Part shown: positions 8,071 through 17,060 of the stretch, piece by piece
Position numbering within the stretch: the stretch's first letter is position 1
Layout of the letters: each line of letters starts with the position of its first letter
Origin: Actinomycetales bacterium
GTDB taxonomy: Bacteria; Actinomycetota; Actinomycetes; Actinomycetales; Microbacteriaceae
Reading direction: 5' to 3'
Length of the DNA stretch: 50,648 nt
Assembly: GCA_015655445.1 (NCBI GenBank)
Contig: JAATFA010000064.1
Coordinates: forward strand, 1-50,648
Made by a program: the position numbers and the translations under genes
The notes under the pieces: model-generated
The model's input: only the letters and a program-made list of their open reading frames with translations
Databases searched by the model: none
What the model was told of the DNA's origin: nothing

Positions 8071-8604
8071 GTGAGAGATCTGACGACCGCGAGGCTCTCG
8101 CTCCGACGGTTCACCATCGCGGACGTCGACTTCGTCTTCGACATGTACTCGCGCTGGGAGGTCCAACGCTTTCTCGGGCTCGTCCCGCGCGTGATGACCG
8201 AGCGCGCCGAAGCCGAGGAACGCGTTGCGCGGTACGCGTCGCTCGAGCACCCGGTCCACGGCGTGTGGGCGGTCACGGATGCCGTGGACGGCCGCCGGCT
8301 CGGCGCGCTCCTCCTGAAGCCGTTGCCCGCATCCGCGCCGGAGACGCCGCTGCCTCCCTCCGGGGACATCGAGATCGGCTGGCACATGCACCCGGACGCG
8401 TGGGGCCACGGGTATGCGAGCGAGGCGGCGCGCGCGGTCCTCGATCACGCGTTCGACTCCGGGCTTGCCCGAGTGCTCGCCGTGACGCGTCGGGACAACG
8501 TGGCCTCGCAAGCGGTCGCGCGTCGGATCGGCATGAGGAACGACGGGAGCACGACGAAGTACTACAACACCTCGTGCGAGCTCTTCAGCATCTGCCGTCC
8601 CTAG
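8071..8604 (+). CDS. GNAT family N-acetyltransferase (RimJ/RimL-like)
   Basis: The 177-residue protein fits the RimJ/RimL-like acetyltransferases: LTTARLSLRRFTIADVDFVF opens the fold and IEIGWHMHPDAWGHGYASEA carries the acetyl-CoA pyrophosphate-binding loop (W-G-H-G-Y-A), followed by the RDNVASQAVARRIGM helix typical of the family. The acceptor (protein N-terminus, antibiotic or small amine) cannot be told. The GTG start is supported by TAGGGT six bases upstream, suggesting leaderless translation. It stands alone after the degraded stretch. Confidence 0.88.
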   Translation: MRDLTTARLSLRRFTIADVDFVFDMYSRWEVQRFLGLVPRVMTERAEAEERVARYASLEHPVHGVWAVTDAVDGRRLGALLLKPLPASAPETPLPPSGDIEIGWHMHPDAWGHGYASEAARAVLDHAFDSGLARVLAVTRRDNVASQAVARRIGMRNDGSTTKYYNTSCELFSICRP

Positions 8605-8652
8605 CGGTCGCGCCGCCGCCCGTCTTCCGGTGACGGCGCGGCGGTCGGGCGC

Positions 8653-9126
8653 TCAGGGCCGCGGCGGCGCCGGACGCTCCGCGAGCGCTCGCCGCACGAG
8701 CCAGGTGAGCTCGTCGGGCTGCATGGGCTCGGTCGTGGACTCGAGCTCGTCGAGCCGCCACCAGCGGTGGGCGAGCACGTCGACGTGCTCCTCGGGGGTC
8801 CAGCCGTCGCGCGACGGCTCGAAGGCCTCCGCGCGGTGGACGAAGTAGACGGCGTGTCCGCGGTCGACTCCCCCGTCGGAGCGGTCGACGGCGAAGTCGT
8901 GCTCCCACAGCGGCGGCCCGAGGTCCTCGACGAGCAGGCCCGTCTCCTCCCACAGCTCGCGCCGCGCGCCGTCGTGCGCCGACTCCCCCGCCTCGACGCC
9001 GCCGCCGGGGGTGATCCAGCGCGGCGCGCGCGGCACCTCGACGGGCCACCGGGTGAGGAAGAGCAGCGCGCGATCCCGCTCGTCGAGCAGGACGACGCGC
9101 GCGGTCGCGCGGAACGTGTCGGTCAT
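8653..9126 (-). CDS. Nudix hydrolase
   Basis: The 157-residue protein contains a full Nudix box, beginning GGGVEAGES and ending REL.EETGL (about residues 40-62), with all the Mg2+-binding glutamates present. Nudix enzymes cleave nucleoside-diphosphate-linked compounds; the sequence does not show which. The ATG at 9126 overlaps the stop of the S9 peptidase gene by four bases (ATGA), so translation is likely coupled to that gene and a longer upstream frame is not needed. Confidence 0.88.
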   Translation of the reverse strand: MTDTFRATARVVLLDERDRALLFLTRWPVEVPRAPRWITPGGGVEAGESAHDGARRELWEETGLLVEDLGPPLWEHDFAVDRSDGGVDRGHAVYFVHRAEAFEPSRDGWTPEEHVDVLAHRWWRLDELESTTEPMQPDELTWLVRRALAERPAPPRP

Positions 9127-11114
9127 CCGGCGCCGGACGCGATGGGCAGGTGCCGCGCCCACCAGGCGAGCACGGCGTCGAAGCGCTGCACGCGGTGGCG
9201 CGGCCGGCCGCTGCGCGTGAGCTCGTGGTTCTCTCCGGGGAAGACGAGCAGCTCGGTCTCCACGCCGCTGCGCTTGAGGGCGAGGAAGTAGCGCTCGGCC
9301 TGCGAGATCGGGCAGCGCAGGTCCTCGGACGAGTGGATGATGAGCGTGGGCGTGCGCACGCGGTCGGCGACCGCCTGCGGGCTCTGTGCCGCGATGCGCT
9401 CGGGATCGGTGCCCACGTACTCCTGGCCGAAGTAGCTGCCGATGTCCGAGGTTCCCGCGAACAGCTCCGGGTCGAGGAAGCCGCGCTCGACGATCGCGGC
9501 GGCGAAGCGGTGCTCGTGGGCGATCGTCCAGGCGGTGAGGTACCCGCCGTAGGAGCCCCCCATGATCCCCACTCGCCGCCCGTCGAGGCGCGGATGCGTG
9601 GCGAGCGCTCCGTCGAGGAAGTCGAGCACGTCGTCGAGGTCGACCGTCCCCATCGCCTGGCGGATGGCGCGACCGTGCTCGTGACCGTAGCCGGCGGATC
9701 CACGCGGGTTGCAGAACACGACGCCGTAGCCGGCAGCGGCGAGCACCTGCACCTCGTCGAAGACGCCCGCGGAGTACTGGGCGAAGGGGCCGCCGTGGAT
9801 CATGAGGATGACCGGATGGGGGCCCTCCCCCGACGGCAGGGCGACCCAGCCGTGCACGGGATGGCCGTCGCGCGCGTCGACGACGAGGTCACGCGGCAGC
9901 ACGAGGCCGCTCGCCCGTAGCGGTGCGGAGAAGTCGGTGAGCATGCGCAGGGCGCCCTCGCGCAGGACGGCGACGTCGCCCGCCGTGTCGGGCGCCGTGA
10001 GCGAGAGCACGACGATCCCGTCGCGCGCGTCCGTGCCCGTCACCTCGAGCGGGCCCGTCGTGAGCGGGGCGGCGTCTCCCGTCGTGTCGACGCGCAGCAG
10101 CTGCACCGTCCCGCGCGTGCGGTCCTGCACGAGGGCGGCGTCGCGGTCGAGCACCGTGAGGGTCGTCTCCGCGAGGTCCGTCGTCGTGGGGTCGGTGAGG
10201 CGGCGCAGCCGATCGCGCTCCCACAGGTAGAGCGCCGCGCCGACGGCGACGAAGTCGCGCGCGTCGGGGCCGAGGTCCTGGGCGACGAGGAAGAGACGGC
10301 CGTCGCCGGCCCACGCGAGGTCGGCGACGGAGAGCCGGGCGAGCGCGCCCGTGAGATTGCGCGGGGGCGCCTCCGGGTCGTCCAGTCGCAGCGTCCACGC
10401 ATCGGCGCGCAGGTCGGTGTCGGCGGTCTCGTGGGCGGCGGAGACGAACGCGAGACGCGCGCCGTCCGGCGAGACGGCGAGCGAACGGACGTCCGCGTCC
10501 GCGTGCGTGAGCTGTCGCGCCGCCGGGACCGCAGGCTCCGGCTCCTCCCCCGCGGGCTCCCCCGCCGCGCGCGCATACGCGGGCTCGGCACGCGGGTCGG
10601 GCACGGCGACGACGAACGCCTGCGCTCGCCGGTCGATCGTGTAGCCGATCCCGTTCGCGCGGTATCGCAGCGTCGTGATGCGGCGCGGGGGCTCCGCGGC
10701 GGCCTCGAGGCCCTCCACCGTGCCGTAGCGTCCGGGCTCGGGCACGCGCGCGACGAAGACGAGCGAGGCCGAGTCCGGGGTCCATGCGAACGAGTCGACG
10801 CCGAGCGGGGCGTCCGTGACGATCCGGGGCTCCCCGCCCTCCGCGGGCATGACCGCGAGCTGCGTGCGCGCGCCCTCGCCCGCACGCAGGAAGGCGAGCA
10901 TGCTCCCGTCGGGAGAGAAGCGCGGCGCGCCGTCGCGGAAGCCGCGCGTGAGCCGTCGCGGTCCCGAGCCGTCGAGCGGGACCGTCCAGAGCTGGCCGAC
11001 GTTGGCGTCCGCGCGCAGCGAGGGGTGCTGGATCGCGACGACGGCGTGGTCGAGCGCGGGGTGGAGCGTGGGACGGGAGACGCTCGCGAGGAGCTCGATG
11101 TCGGCGGCCTTCAT
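9123..11114 (-). CDS. S9 family prolyl-oligopeptidase-like serine peptidase
   Basis: The 663-residue protein has an N-terminal beta-propeller region (about 1-390) with repeated WD40/TolB-like elements such as RFSPDGSMLAFL and LAVSPDGARLAFVS, and a C-terminal alpha/beta hydrolase peptidase domain. The catalytic triad is visible: Ser in IMGGSYGGYL, Asp in SSEDLRCP, His in GENHELTR. No signal peptide is present, so it probably acts in the cytoplasm on short peptides (acylaminoacyl- or dipeptidyl-peptidase type). It overlaps the SDR gene upstream and the Nudix gene downstream by four bases each, forming a three-gene minus-strand operon. Confidence 0.92.
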   Translation of the reverse strand: MKAADIELLASVSRPTLHPALDHAVVAIQHPSLRADANVGQLWTVPLDGSGPRRLTRGFRDGAPRFSPDGSMLAFLRAGEGARTQLAVMPAEGGEPRIVTDAPLGVDSFAWTPDSASLVFVARVPEPGRYGTVEGLEAAAEPPRRITTLRYRANGIGYTIDRRAQAFVVAVPDPRAEPAYARAAGEPAGEEPEPAVPAARQLTHADADVRSLAVSPDGARLAFVSAAHETADTDLRADAWTLRLDDPEAPPRNLTGALARLSVADLAWAGDGRLFLVAQDLGPDARDFVAVGAALYLWERDRLRRLTDPTTTDLAETTLTVLDRDAALVQDRTRGTVQLLRVDTTGDAAPLTTGPLEVTGTDARDGIVVLSLTAPDTAGDVAVLREGALRMLTDFSAPLRASGLVLPRDLVVDARDGHPVHGWVALPSGEGPHPVILMIHGGPFAQYSAGVFDEVQVLAAAGYGVVFCNPRGSAGYGHEHGRAIRQAMGTVDLDDVLDFLDGALATHPRLDGRRVGIMGGSYGGYLTAWTIAHEHRFAAAIVERGFLDPELFAGTSDIGSYFGQEYVGTDPERIAAQSPQAVADRVRTPTLIIHSSEDLRCPISQAERYFLALKRSGVETELLVFPGENHELTRSGRPRHRVQRFDAVLAWWARHLPIASGAG

Positions 11115-11872
11115 CGCACGAAGCCGGAGACGTCCCCGACGTAGCGGATGTGGTCATCGGGAATGGGATCGACGGCCGCGCGGGCGACCTCCGCGGCGAA
11201 CTCGGCGACGCCGTAGAGGCGCCCGGCCGCCTCCTTGCGCGCCTGGATCGCGCCCGGACGCGCTCGCTCGAGCAGCGTCGCCGTGATCGTGCCCTCGATC
11301 ATGTCGCCCGAGACGACGACGAAGCCGATCCCGGCCGCCTCGAGCTCGGGCAGGCGCGCGCGCAGCGCGTCCTCGCCGGCGCGCTTGCTGCGGGCGACGG
11401 GCTCGTACTCCGGCATGGTCTCGGCGCTGTCGACGAAGTGCGCCTGATGGCTCGTGACGAAGACGACGCGCGATCCGTGCCCGAGCAGCGGCAGTGCCGC
11501 CTCGAGCACGCCCACTTGCGCGTCGCGATTGAGCCGGAGCGCGTAGTCCTCCCCCACGCCCGACTCCATGCCCCCCGAGGCGTTGAGCACGAGGATGTCC
11601 AGGCCGCCGAGCTCGTCGCGCACGCGCTCCATCATCGCCGCGACGGAGTCGGCGTCGGTGAGGTCCGCGCCGATCGCGATCGCGTGGCCGCCGTCCGCCT
11701 CGATCGCCTCGACGACCTTGCGCGCGCGCGCCTCCTTGTTGCGGTAGTTCACCGCGACGCGCGCGCCCGCCGCGGCGAGGTAGCGCGCGGTGTCGGCGCC
11801 GATGCCGCGCGAGGAGCCCGTCACGAGCGCGCGGCGACCGTCCAGGGATCCCGGTTCGAGCACTGAGGTCAC
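11111..11872 (-). CDS. short-chain dehydrogenase/reductase (SDR)
   Basis: From GTG 11872 the protein is 253 residues and has the NAD(P)-binding TGSSRGIGADTARYLAAAG near residue 16, an NASGG in place of the classic NNAG, and VTSHQAHF in the catalytic serine region. The usual YxxxK appears as YEPVARSK, with extra residues between Tyr and Lys, so catalysis may be altered. Actinobacterial SDRs of this type are of unknown substrate. TAGGGT lies eight bases before the GTG and GGAG three bases before it. The gene overlaps the S9 peptidase start (ATGA) and is the promoter-proximal gene of that operon. Confidence 0.82.
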   Translation of the reverse strand: MTSVLEPGSLDGRRALVTGSSRGIGADTARYLAAAGARVAVNYRNKEARARKVVEAIEADGGHAIAIGADLTDADSVAAMMERVRDELGGLDILVLNASGGMESGVGEDYALRLNRDAQVGVLEAALPLLGHGSRVVFVTSHQAHFVDSAETMPEYEPVARSKRAGEDALRARLPELEAAGIGFVVVSGDMIEGTITATLLERARPGAIQARKEAAGRLYGVAEFAAEVARAAVDPIPDDHIRYVGDVSGFVR

Positions 11873-11972
11873 GGTCTCCGACCCTACCAAGTCCCTGGAA
11901 CGGCACACCGGGTCGCGCGCGGCGGCGGTGCGGATGGTAGTTTCGAGAAGGCCCCCACGCGAGGAGCGCGCG

Positions 11973-12470
11973 ATGCCCGATCTGGTTCCGTATCTGTGGA
12001 TCCTCTGGCTCGCGCTCGCATTCGCCTTCGTGGTGATCGAGCTGCTCTCGCTCGAGTTCGTCTTCCTCATGCTCGCGGTCGGCAGCCTCGGCGGTCTCGT
12101 CGCCTCGCTCGCGGGGGCGCCGTGGTGGCTGCAGATCGTGATCGTGCTCGTCGTCTCGGTCGTGCTCCTCGTGACGCTGCGGCCCGCGCTCCTGCGCGCG
12201 CTGCGGCGCGGACAGGACCCGACGCCGAGCAACGTCGACGCTCTCCTCGGGCTCGCCGGGCGCGTCGTCGCGCCGGTCGGCGAGGGCACGGGTCTCGTCA
12301 AGCTCGCCAACGGCGACACCTGGTCGGCGAGGCCCGCCGTCGCCGGGAGCCGCTTCGAGACGGGCACCGCCGTGACGGTCACGGCCATCGAGGGGTCGAT
12401 CGCCGTCGTCGCCGTCGCTCGCGGGAACCCCGAGCCGTCGGAGCAACCGGCCCGGAAGGGAGACGTCTGA
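11973..12470 (+). CDS. NfeD family membrane protein
   Basis: The 165-residue protein has two or three membrane helices in its first 75 residues and a soluble beta-rich OB-fold domain (about 88-150, GLAGRVVAPVGEGTGLVKLA), the layout of short NfeD proteins. NfeD proteins pair with SPFH/stomatin proteins in membrane microdomains. Here the partner gene follows after a single base. GAGGAG precedes the ATG at suitable spacing, and TAGTTT at 11938-11943 could be the -10 of the unit. Confidence 0.9.
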   Translation: MPDLVPYLWILWLALAFAFVVIELLSLEFVFLMLAVGSLGGLVASLAGAPWWLQIVIVLVVSVVLLVTLRPALLRALRRGQDPTPSNVDALLGLAGRVVAPVGEGTGLVKLANGDTWSARPAVAGSRFETGTAVTVTAIEGSIAVVAVARGNPEPSEQPARKGDV

Positions 12471-12471
12471 C

Positions 12472-13383
12472 ATGTCCGACAGCCCGATCGTGGGGCAGTT
12501 CCTGCTCATCGCGCTCATCGTCGTGCTCGCGATCTTCGTGATCGTCGTGCTCGTGCGCGCCGTGCGCATCATCCCGCAGGCGAACGCCGGCATCGTCGAG
12601 CGCCTCGGCAAGTACCACAAGACGCTCACGCCCGGCCTCAACCTGCTCGTGCCGTTCGTCGACCGGCTGCGCCCGCTCATCGACATGCGCGAGCAGGTCG
12701 TCACCTTCCCGCCGCAGCCGGTCATCACCGAGGACAACCTCGTCGTGTCGATCGACACGGTCGTGTACTTCCAGGTGACGGATGCGCGCGCCGCGACGTA
12801 CGAGATCGCGAACTACCTCGGCGCCGTCGAGCAGCTCACGGTGACGACGCTGCGCAACGTCGTGGGCGGCCTCAACCTCGAGCAGGCGCTCACGAGCCGC
12901 GACGAGATCAACGGCCAGCTGCGGATCGTGCTCGACGAGGCGACCGGCAAGTGGGGCATCCGTGTGAGCCGCGTCGAGCTCAAGGCGATCGACCCGCCCG
13001 CCTCGATCCAGGACTCGATGGAGCAGCAGATGCGCGCCGAGCGGAACCGGCGGGCGGCGATCCTCACGGCCGAGGGCACGAAGCAGTCGCAGATCCTCGA
13101 GGCGGAGGGCCAGCGGCAGTCGGCCATCCTGCAGGCGGAGGGCGAGGCGAAGGCCGCGGTGCTGCGCGCGGAGGGCGAGGCGAAGGCCATCCAGACGGTC
13201 TTCGAAGCCATCCACACGGGCGACCCGGACAGCAAGCTGCTGGCCTACCAGTACCTCCAGACGCTCCCGAAGATCGCCCAGGGCGACTCGAACACGGTCT
13301 GGATCGTCCCGAGCGAGCTCACCGAGGCGCTCAAGGGGATCGGGGAGGGGTTCTTCGGTGCGCGCTCGGACCCGGCGCGATAG
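12472..13383 (+). CDS. SPFH/band 7 (stomatin-like, QmcA-type) membrane protein
   Basis: The 303-residue protein has one N-terminal membrane helix (about 7-30), an SPFH/band 7 domain (RIIPQANAGIVERLGKYHKT through VSRVELKAIDPP) and a coiled-coil C-terminal half with repeated EGEAKAAVLRAEGEAKAI-like units. Such proteins oligomerise into membrane scaffolds, often regulating FtsH-type proteases. AAGGAGA lies before the ATG. Cotranscribed with nfeD upstream; the downstream glycerophosphodiesterase start lies within the last 26 bases. Confidence 0.93.
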   Translation: MSDSPIVGQFLLIALIVVLAIFVIVVLVRAVRIIPQANAGIVERLGKYHKTLTPGLNLLVPFVDRLRPLIDMREQVVTFPPQPVITEDNLVVSIDTVVYFQVTDARAATYEIANYLGAVEQLTVTTLRNVVGGLNLEQALTSRDEINGQLRIVLDEATGKWGIRVSRVELKAIDPPASIQDSMEQQMRAERNRRAAILTAEGTKQSQILEAEGQRQSAILQAEGEAKAAVLRAEGEAKAIQTVFEAIHTGDPDSKLLAYQYLQTLPKIAQGDSNTVWIVPSELTEALKGIGEGFFGARSDPAR

Positions 13384-14143
13384 GGGGCCCAGCGCCTTCC
13401 TCGCCGGCGATCCGCCGCGCATCCTCGCCCACCGTGGCCTCGCGCTCGACGCGCCAGAGAACACCCTCGCCGCGTTCGAGCGCGCCGTGCGCGCCGGCGC
13501 GCGCTACCTCGAGACGGACGTGCATGCGACGCGCGACGGCGTCGCCGTGCTCAGTCACGACCCCGACCTCGCGCGCGTGGCCGGACGCGGAGAGCGCATC
13601 GCCGACCTCACGCTCGAGGAGCTGCGCGGCATCCCGCTCCCCCGCGGCGCGCGCGTGCCGACGCTCGCGGAGGCGCTCGAGGCGTTCCCCGACTCCCGTT
13701 TCAACATCGACGTCAAGGCGCTCGCCGCGGCGCCTCCCACCGCGCGCGCGATCCTCGACGCGGGTGCGGTCGACCGCGTGCTCGTGGGGTCGTTCGACGA
13801 GGGTCGCAGGCGCGCGGCCGTCGACCTCCTGCCGGGCGTCGCGACCTCCGCCTCGGCCGCGCTCGTGCGTCGCGCCCTGCTCGCCGTGCGCCTCGGCGCG
13901 CGCACCGCCGCCGCGCGCGTGCTCGCACAGGTGGACTCGATCCAGGTGCCGCTGCGATCGGGTCCCGTCGCCGTCGTCACCCCCAGCCTCGTGCGGGCGT
14001 TCCGCTCGCTCGGCGTCGAGGTGCACGTGTGGACGATCAACGAGCCGCGCGTCATGGATCGCCTGCTCGACTGGGGCGTCGACGGCATCGTGACGGATCG
14101 CGCGGATCTCGCCCTCGAGGTCGTCGCCGCGCGCTCCCGCTGA
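13358..14143 (+). CDS. glycerophosphodiester phosphodiesterase
   Basis: The 261-residue TIM-barrel protein shows the family motifs: AHRGLALDAPENTLAAF (catalytic HR and ENT), YLETDVHATRDGVAVLSHDP (metal-binding E and D, catalytic H), and late VHVWTIN and GVDGIVTD. It releases glycerol 3-phosphate from deacylated phospholipids. No signal peptide is seen, suggesting a cytoplasmic enzyme. The GTG start sits inside the SPFH gene, preceded by GGGGAGGGG, so translation is probably coupled to it. Confidence 0.92.
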   Translation: MRARTRRDRGPSAFLAGDPPRILAHRGLALDAPENTLAAFERAVRAGARYLETDVHATRDGVAVLSHDPDLARVAGRGERIADLTLEELRGIPLPRGARVPTLAEALEAFPDSRFNIDVKALAAAPPTARAILDAGAVDRVLVGSFDEGRRRAAVDLLPGVATSASAALVRRALLAVRLGARTAAARVLAQVDSIQVPLRSGPVAVVTPSLVRAFRSLGVEVHVWTINEPRVMDRLLDWGVDGIVTDRADLALEVVAARSR

Positions 14144-14215
14144 GGGCGGCGGGGCCTTGCCCCTCCCCGGGCATCACAGGCTCTGGGAAAGGTCTGTGTC
14201 CCCCGGCGGCGGGCA

Positions 14216-14243
14216 GGATTCGCCCAGCCGCGCGGTTTATAAA
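14216..14243 (+). promoter_or_regulatory. candidate rbpA promoter
   Basis: An AT-rich island GTTTATAAAA (14235-14244) stands out in the GC-rich spacer and supplies a -10-like TATAAA (14238-14243) with GGATT (14216-14220) 17 bases upstream as a possible -35. It does not match the sigma-R/H spacing used for rbpA in Streptomyces. The leader to rbpA is about 55 bases. Confidence 0.4.
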
Positions 14244-14307
14244 AGGTGGTCACCACGCGGTCCGTGGCCGTGCGGCGGCCGCAGCGGAAGCAAGAAGGAG
14301 TCCCACG

Positions 14308-14673
14308 ATGGCGGATCGTAGTTTGCGCGGCATGAGGCTCGGCGCGCAGAGCCTGCAGAGCGAGGAGGGCGTGGAGTTCTCCCCGCGCAAGAAGTGCGTC
14401 TACCGCACGGAGGACGGCTCGACGTTCGAGGTCGTCTTCGCGGCCGAGGCCGAGGTGCCCGAGGTCTGGGAGTCCCCGAAGACCGGCCAGCAGGGTCGGC
14501 TCGTGTCCGACACGGGAGAGCTCGTCGAGAGCGAGCGCGCGGAGGCCAAGCCGCCGCGCACGCACTGGGACATGCTGCTCGAGCGACGCACGCGTGCCGA
14601 GCTCGAGGAGCTGCTCCAGGAGCGCCTCGAGTACCTGCGCTCGCGCCGAGGGCAGCACAAGATCGGCGCCTGA
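14308..14673 (+). CDS. rbpA: RNA polymerase-binding protein RbpA
   Basis: The 121-residue protein is recognisably RbpA: MADRSLRGMRLGAQSLQSE at the start (sigma-contacting and core-binding region), a CVYRTEDG core, and the sigma-interaction helix PRTHWDMLLERRTRAELEEL. RbpA stabilises the holoenzyme with the principal sigma factor and promotes open-complex formation in actinobacteria. Only one cysteine is present in the core region, so it does not look like a zinc-binding form. AAGAAGGAG precedes the ATG. It is convergent with ppm1, the same neighbour as in mycobacteria. Confidence 0.96.
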   Translation: MADRSLRGMRLGAQSLQSEEGVEFSPRKKCVYRTEDGSTFEVVFAAEAEVPEVWESPKTGQQGRLVSDTGELVESERAEAKPPRTHWDMLLERRTRAELEELLQERLEYLRSRRGQHKIGA

Positions 14674-14676
14674 GCC

Positions 14677-15426
14677 TCAGCCCGCGCTCCGGGCCGGACG
14701 GCGGTCCTCGTGCCGCGTCCGGCCCGTGATCCCCCACCAGGTGACCCACGCGAGCGCCTCGACGACGATGCCCGGGTGCATCTTCGAGCGTCCCGTCGCG
14801 CGCTCGACGAACGTGATCGGATGCTCGAGGACGACGCCGCCCGACCTCTCGATGCGCCACGCGAGCTCGACCTGGAAGCCGTATCCCTGCGCCGCGACGT
14901 GCGCGAGGTCGAGCGAGACGAGCGCCCGCCGCGCGAAGACGCGGTACCCCGCCGTGAGGTCACGGATGCGCGAACGGAGCACCCAGCGCGCGTACCCGTT
15001 GCCGACGCGGGAGATCGCGCGCCGCAGCCACGGCCAGTTGCGCACCGCTCCCCCGGGCACCCAGCGCGAGCCGATCACGAGGTCGGCGTCCTCGTCGCGC
15101 GCGATCGCGACCATCGCCGGCAGGTCGGCGGGGTCGTGCGAGCCGTCCGCGTCCATCTCGACGACGTACTCGTAGTCGCGTCGGAGGGCCTCCGCGAAGC
15201 CCGCGAGGTAGGCGAGCCCGAGCCCCTCCTTCCGTGCGCGGTGCAGCACGTGCACCGAGGGATCGCTCGCGCTCAGGCGGTCGGCGAGCGCGCCTGTGCC
15301 GTCGGGGCTCGCATCGTCGACGACGAGCACGTCCGCGTCCGGGAAGGACTGTCGCAGGCGTCCGACGATCCGCTCGAGGCTCTCGATCTCGTTGTAGGTC
15401 GGCACGATCACGAGCACCTCAGGCAC
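14677..15426 (-). CDS. ppm1: polyprenol monophosphomannose synthase (GT2)
   Basis: The 249-residue GT2 enzyme starts with VIVPTYNEIESLERIV and has VVDDASPDGTG, EMDADGSHDP (catalytic DxD-type) and GSRWVPGGAVRNWP, all typical of dolichol/polyprenol-phosphate mannose synthases. It makes the lipid-linked mannose donor for lipoglycans and protein mannosylation. It lacks the N-terminal Lnt-like domain fused to it in M. tuberculosis Ppm1; that domain is the separate gene upstream, overlapping by eight bases. Confidence 0.93.
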   Translation of the reverse strand: MPEVLVIVPTYNEIESLERIVGRLRQSFPDADVLVVDDASPDGTGALADRLSASDPSVHVLHRARKEGLGLAYLAGFAEALRRDYEYVVEMDADGSHDPADLPAMVAIARDEDADLVIGSRWVPGGAVRNWPWLRRAISRVGNGYARWVLRSRIRDLTAGYRVFARRALVSLDLAHVAAQGYGFQVELAWRIERSGGVVLEHPITFVERATGRSKMHPGIVVEALAWVTWWGITGRTRHEDRRPARSAG

Positions 15427-17050
15427 GCCGCATCCTTCTCCGTTCCCATGCCCCGACTCCGAGCACGACGAGTCCGAGCGCCGAGACGAGCGCTGCCACC
15501 GCGCCGCTGAGGAGCACGGCGGGCGTGAGACCGGTCGCGAGCGGCACGCGGTCGACCATGGTCGCAGGCGTGTACCAGGGGACGCTGTCCGCGGTGCGCC
15601 CGTCCGAGAGCAGCACGGCGCTGCGTCCGACCGTGGAGATGTTCACGACCGCGCGTCCCGTCTCAATCGCGCGCACGCGCGCGATCGCGAGCTGCTGCAC
15701 GCTCTCGTCAGTGCGGCCGAAGTCCGCGTTGTTCGTCTGGGCGAAGATCACCTGTGCGCCCTCCGCGACGCTGCCGGCGATGAGGTCGTCGTCGGCGATG
15801 TCGAAGCAGATGTTCACGCCAGCGACCACGCCGTGGCCGAGGTCGAAGACCGAGTCGCGCGTGCCGGGCGTGTAGTCGCGCTGGATGAGGCCGATGAGGT
15901 CGGGGGCGAACTGCGACCAGAAGGCGCGATCCGGCACGTACTCGCCGAACGGCACCGGATGCTTCTTGTCGTACCAGTCCACCGCGCCCGCTCCGGCTCG
16001 CCACAGGAGCGACGTGTTGTAGTAGCGGGAGCCGCGGTGGGTGATCGCGCCCGCGACGAGAGGTGCGTGCGTGCGCTCGCTCACCTCGTCGAAGATCGCC
16101 GCGGCCTGCGGATCCTCGAGCGGGTCGACGTCGGAGCCGCCCTCCGGCCACACGACGACGTCCACGTGACGGCCGAAGATCGGGACGGTCGCGTCGACCT
16201 GCGAGAGCAGGTTGTCGCCGACCCGGGCGGGCGGGTCGAAGTATCCGGTCTTGCCGTCCCCCTGCACGGCCGCGACCGTGATCGAGCCGGCCGGGGGCGT
16301 CGGATAGAGGGGCACGAGCACGAGGCCGAGCGCGACCGCGCAGACGATCAGTCCGCGTGCCGCGCGCGTGGCGGTGCGATCGCGGACGGCCTCGATCGCG
16401 AGCGCCGTGAGGAAGACGAGCAGAAAGCTCAGCCCCTCGAGGCCGACCCAGGACAGGAGCGGGGCGAACGGGCTCTGCGACTGGGAGAGCGCGACCCGGC
16501 CCCAGCCGAAGCCGCCGTAGGGCCACGTGCTCGCGATCGACTCCCGCAGCACCCACAGCCCGGCCACGACGGCGGGCAGCAGCACGAGCCGGCCCCAGCG
16601 CCCCGGCCACACGACGGGCAGCACGCGGTAGGCGAGGGCGATGAGGATGGCGTCGCCGGCGACGTAGAGGGCCTCGAGCGTCGAGAGCGCGACCCACGGC
16701 TCGGGGCCGAGGAAGAGCGTCGCCCACTCGATGTGGAGGAGGAAGAACGACATGCCCGCCACGAAGCCCGCGAGAAGCGCGCGCGGGAGGGTCGTGCGGA
16801 CGACGGCGAGGAGGACGAGCGCGATCCCCGGGAAGACGAGGGGCCACCAGTCCATGTCGGGGAAGGCGGCGTCGAGCACCGGCCCGGAGGCCGCGGCGAG
16901 CACGAGCGAGAGCCACAGCGGCTGCGGCCGCGCCACGGCGGCCCCGAGCGGGATGGCGTCGCCGGGCACGCGCAGCGCCCGCGCGCGCAGGCGGCCCGCG
17001 ACGGGGTCGGGGCGCACGAGCATCCTCGGCGCGGCGGGAGCGGTCGTCAC
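15419..17050 (-). CDS. lnt: apolipoprotein N-acyltransferase Lnt
   Basis: The 543-residue protein has several membrane helices in its first 250 residues and a C-terminal nitrilase-like domain. Catalytic Glu is in VVWPEGG, Lys in WYDKKHPVPFGEYVP and Cys in NICFDI, matching the Lnt triad. It adds the third acyl chain to lipoproteins, or supports Ppm1 in actinobacteria. The GTG at 17050 follows GAGGGGG; an alternative ATG lies at 17023. It starts 10 bases after helY ends and overlaps ppm1, so the three are cotranscribed. Confidence 0.93.
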   Translation of the reverse strand: MTTAPAAPRMLVRPDPVAGRLRARALRVPGDAIPLGAAVARPQPLWLSLVLAAASGPVLDAAFPDMDWWPLVFPGIALVLLAVVRTTLPRALLAGFVAGMSFFLLHIEWATLFLGPEPWVALSTLEALYVAGDAILIALAYRVLPVVWPGRWGRLVLLPAVVAGLWVLRESIASTWPYGGFGWGRVALSQSQSPFAPLLSWVGLEGLSFLLVFLTALAIEAVRDRTATRAARGLIVCAVALGLVLVPLYPTPPAGSITVAAVQGDGKTGYFDPPARVGDNLLSQVDATVPIFGRHVDVVVWPEGGSDVDPLEDPQAAAIFDEVSERTHAPLVAGAITHRGSRYYNTSLLWRAGAGAVDWYDKKHPVPFGEYVPDRAFWSQFAPDLIGLIQRDYTPGTRDSVFDLGHGVVAGVNICFDIADDDLIAGSVAEGAQVIFAQTNNADFGRTDESVQQLAIARVRAIETGRAVVNISTVGRSAVLLSDGRTADSVPWYTPATMVDRVPLATGLTPAVLLSGAVAALVSALGLVVLGVGAWERRRMRRA

Positions 17051-17060
17051 GGCATCCCCC

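Noticed and set aside
11111-12388. N-terminal extension of the SDR to 425 codons
   Set aside because: The extension is antisense to nfeD and has no domain; the GTG at 11872 with TAGGGT and GGAG upstream gives a normal-length SDR.
14216-14243. Sigma-R type promoter for rbpA as in Streptomyces
   Set aside because: GGATT and GTT are present but separated by about 14 bases instead of 18, and no better match is in the spacer.
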